Part shown: positions 6,429-6,429 of the stretch, piece after piece
How positions within the stretch are numbered: the stretch's first letter is position 1
How the letters are laid out: every line of letters begins with the position of its first letter
Source of the DNA: an uncultured bacterium
Lineage (GTDB): Bacteria; Bacteroidota; Bacteroidia; Bacteroidales; JACABE01
Reading direction: 5' to 3'
Length of the DNA: 6,429 nt
Assembly (NCBI GenBank): GCA_903911455.1
Contig: CAIWDQ010000066.1
Span: 1 to 6,429, forward strand
Notes under the pieces: model-generated
Told to the model about the DNA's origin: nothing
Database searches by the model: none
Seen by the model: the letters and a program-made list of their open reading frames with translations, nothing else
Program-made: the position numbers and the translations under genes

Positions 6429-6429
6429 A

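Noticed and set aside
6400..6429. Adapter at the right edge as well
   Set aside because: Neither the reverse complement of the read-1 adapter nor the read-2 adapter (ending GCTCTTCCGATCT) is present. The edge reads as coding sequence.

Overview
This 6429-base window is low in GC and has the character of a Bacteroidota genome fragment (inference). The supports are the sequence style of all the encoded proteins, A/T-rich translation leaders without clear Shine-Dalgarno sites, an exact TAnnTTTG promoter element, and tandem GAATTAT heptamers. Within the phylum, the acyl-CoA synthetase and the biotin carboxylase look closest to marine or anaerobic Bacteroidales-type proteins, but this is from memory of the families and no search was run. 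The first 34 bases are not genomic. Positions 2-34 match the Illumina TruSeq read-1 adapter, so the left edge is a contig end with untrimmed adapter.

All genes lie on the minus strand, so transcription runs right to left. (1) 6429-5914: a hypothetical gene whose 5' part runs off the window. It appears to be split by a -1 frame change in an A6 run. It ends at a strong hairpin terminator (5849-5886). (2) 5848-5691: an intergenic leader with a GAATTAT heptamer array. (3) 5690-2020: a compact three-gene operon for a biotin-dependent acyl-CoA carboxylase: carboxyltransferase, then biotin carboxylase, then biotin carrier protein. The gaps are 47 and 24 bases, and the operon closes with a hairpin terminator at 1912-1943. 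(4) 1848-35: an AMP-forming long-chain acyl-CoA synthetase, probably with its own promoter nested against that terminator. Its C-terminus is cut off and falsely completed by the adapter.

Together the carboxylase genes make a full ATP-dependent carboxylation cycle. Biotin carboxylase loads CO2 onto the biotin of the carrier protein, and the carboxyltransferase passes it to an acyl-CoA. Propionyl-CoA to methylmalonyl-CoA is the likeliest reaction, with acetyl-CoA possible. The neighbouring synthetase activates fatty acids to acyl-CoA, so the locus concerns acyl-CoA metabolism, although the terminator and promoter suggest separate transcription. This is mostly ordinary core metabolism. The points worth a second look are the adapter-made protein end, the frame break in the hypothetical gene, the Cys at the carboxyltransferase specificity position, the divergent N-terminal stretch of the biotin carboxylase, and the promoter/terminator overlap. 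I see no new defence, mobile or CRISPR system.
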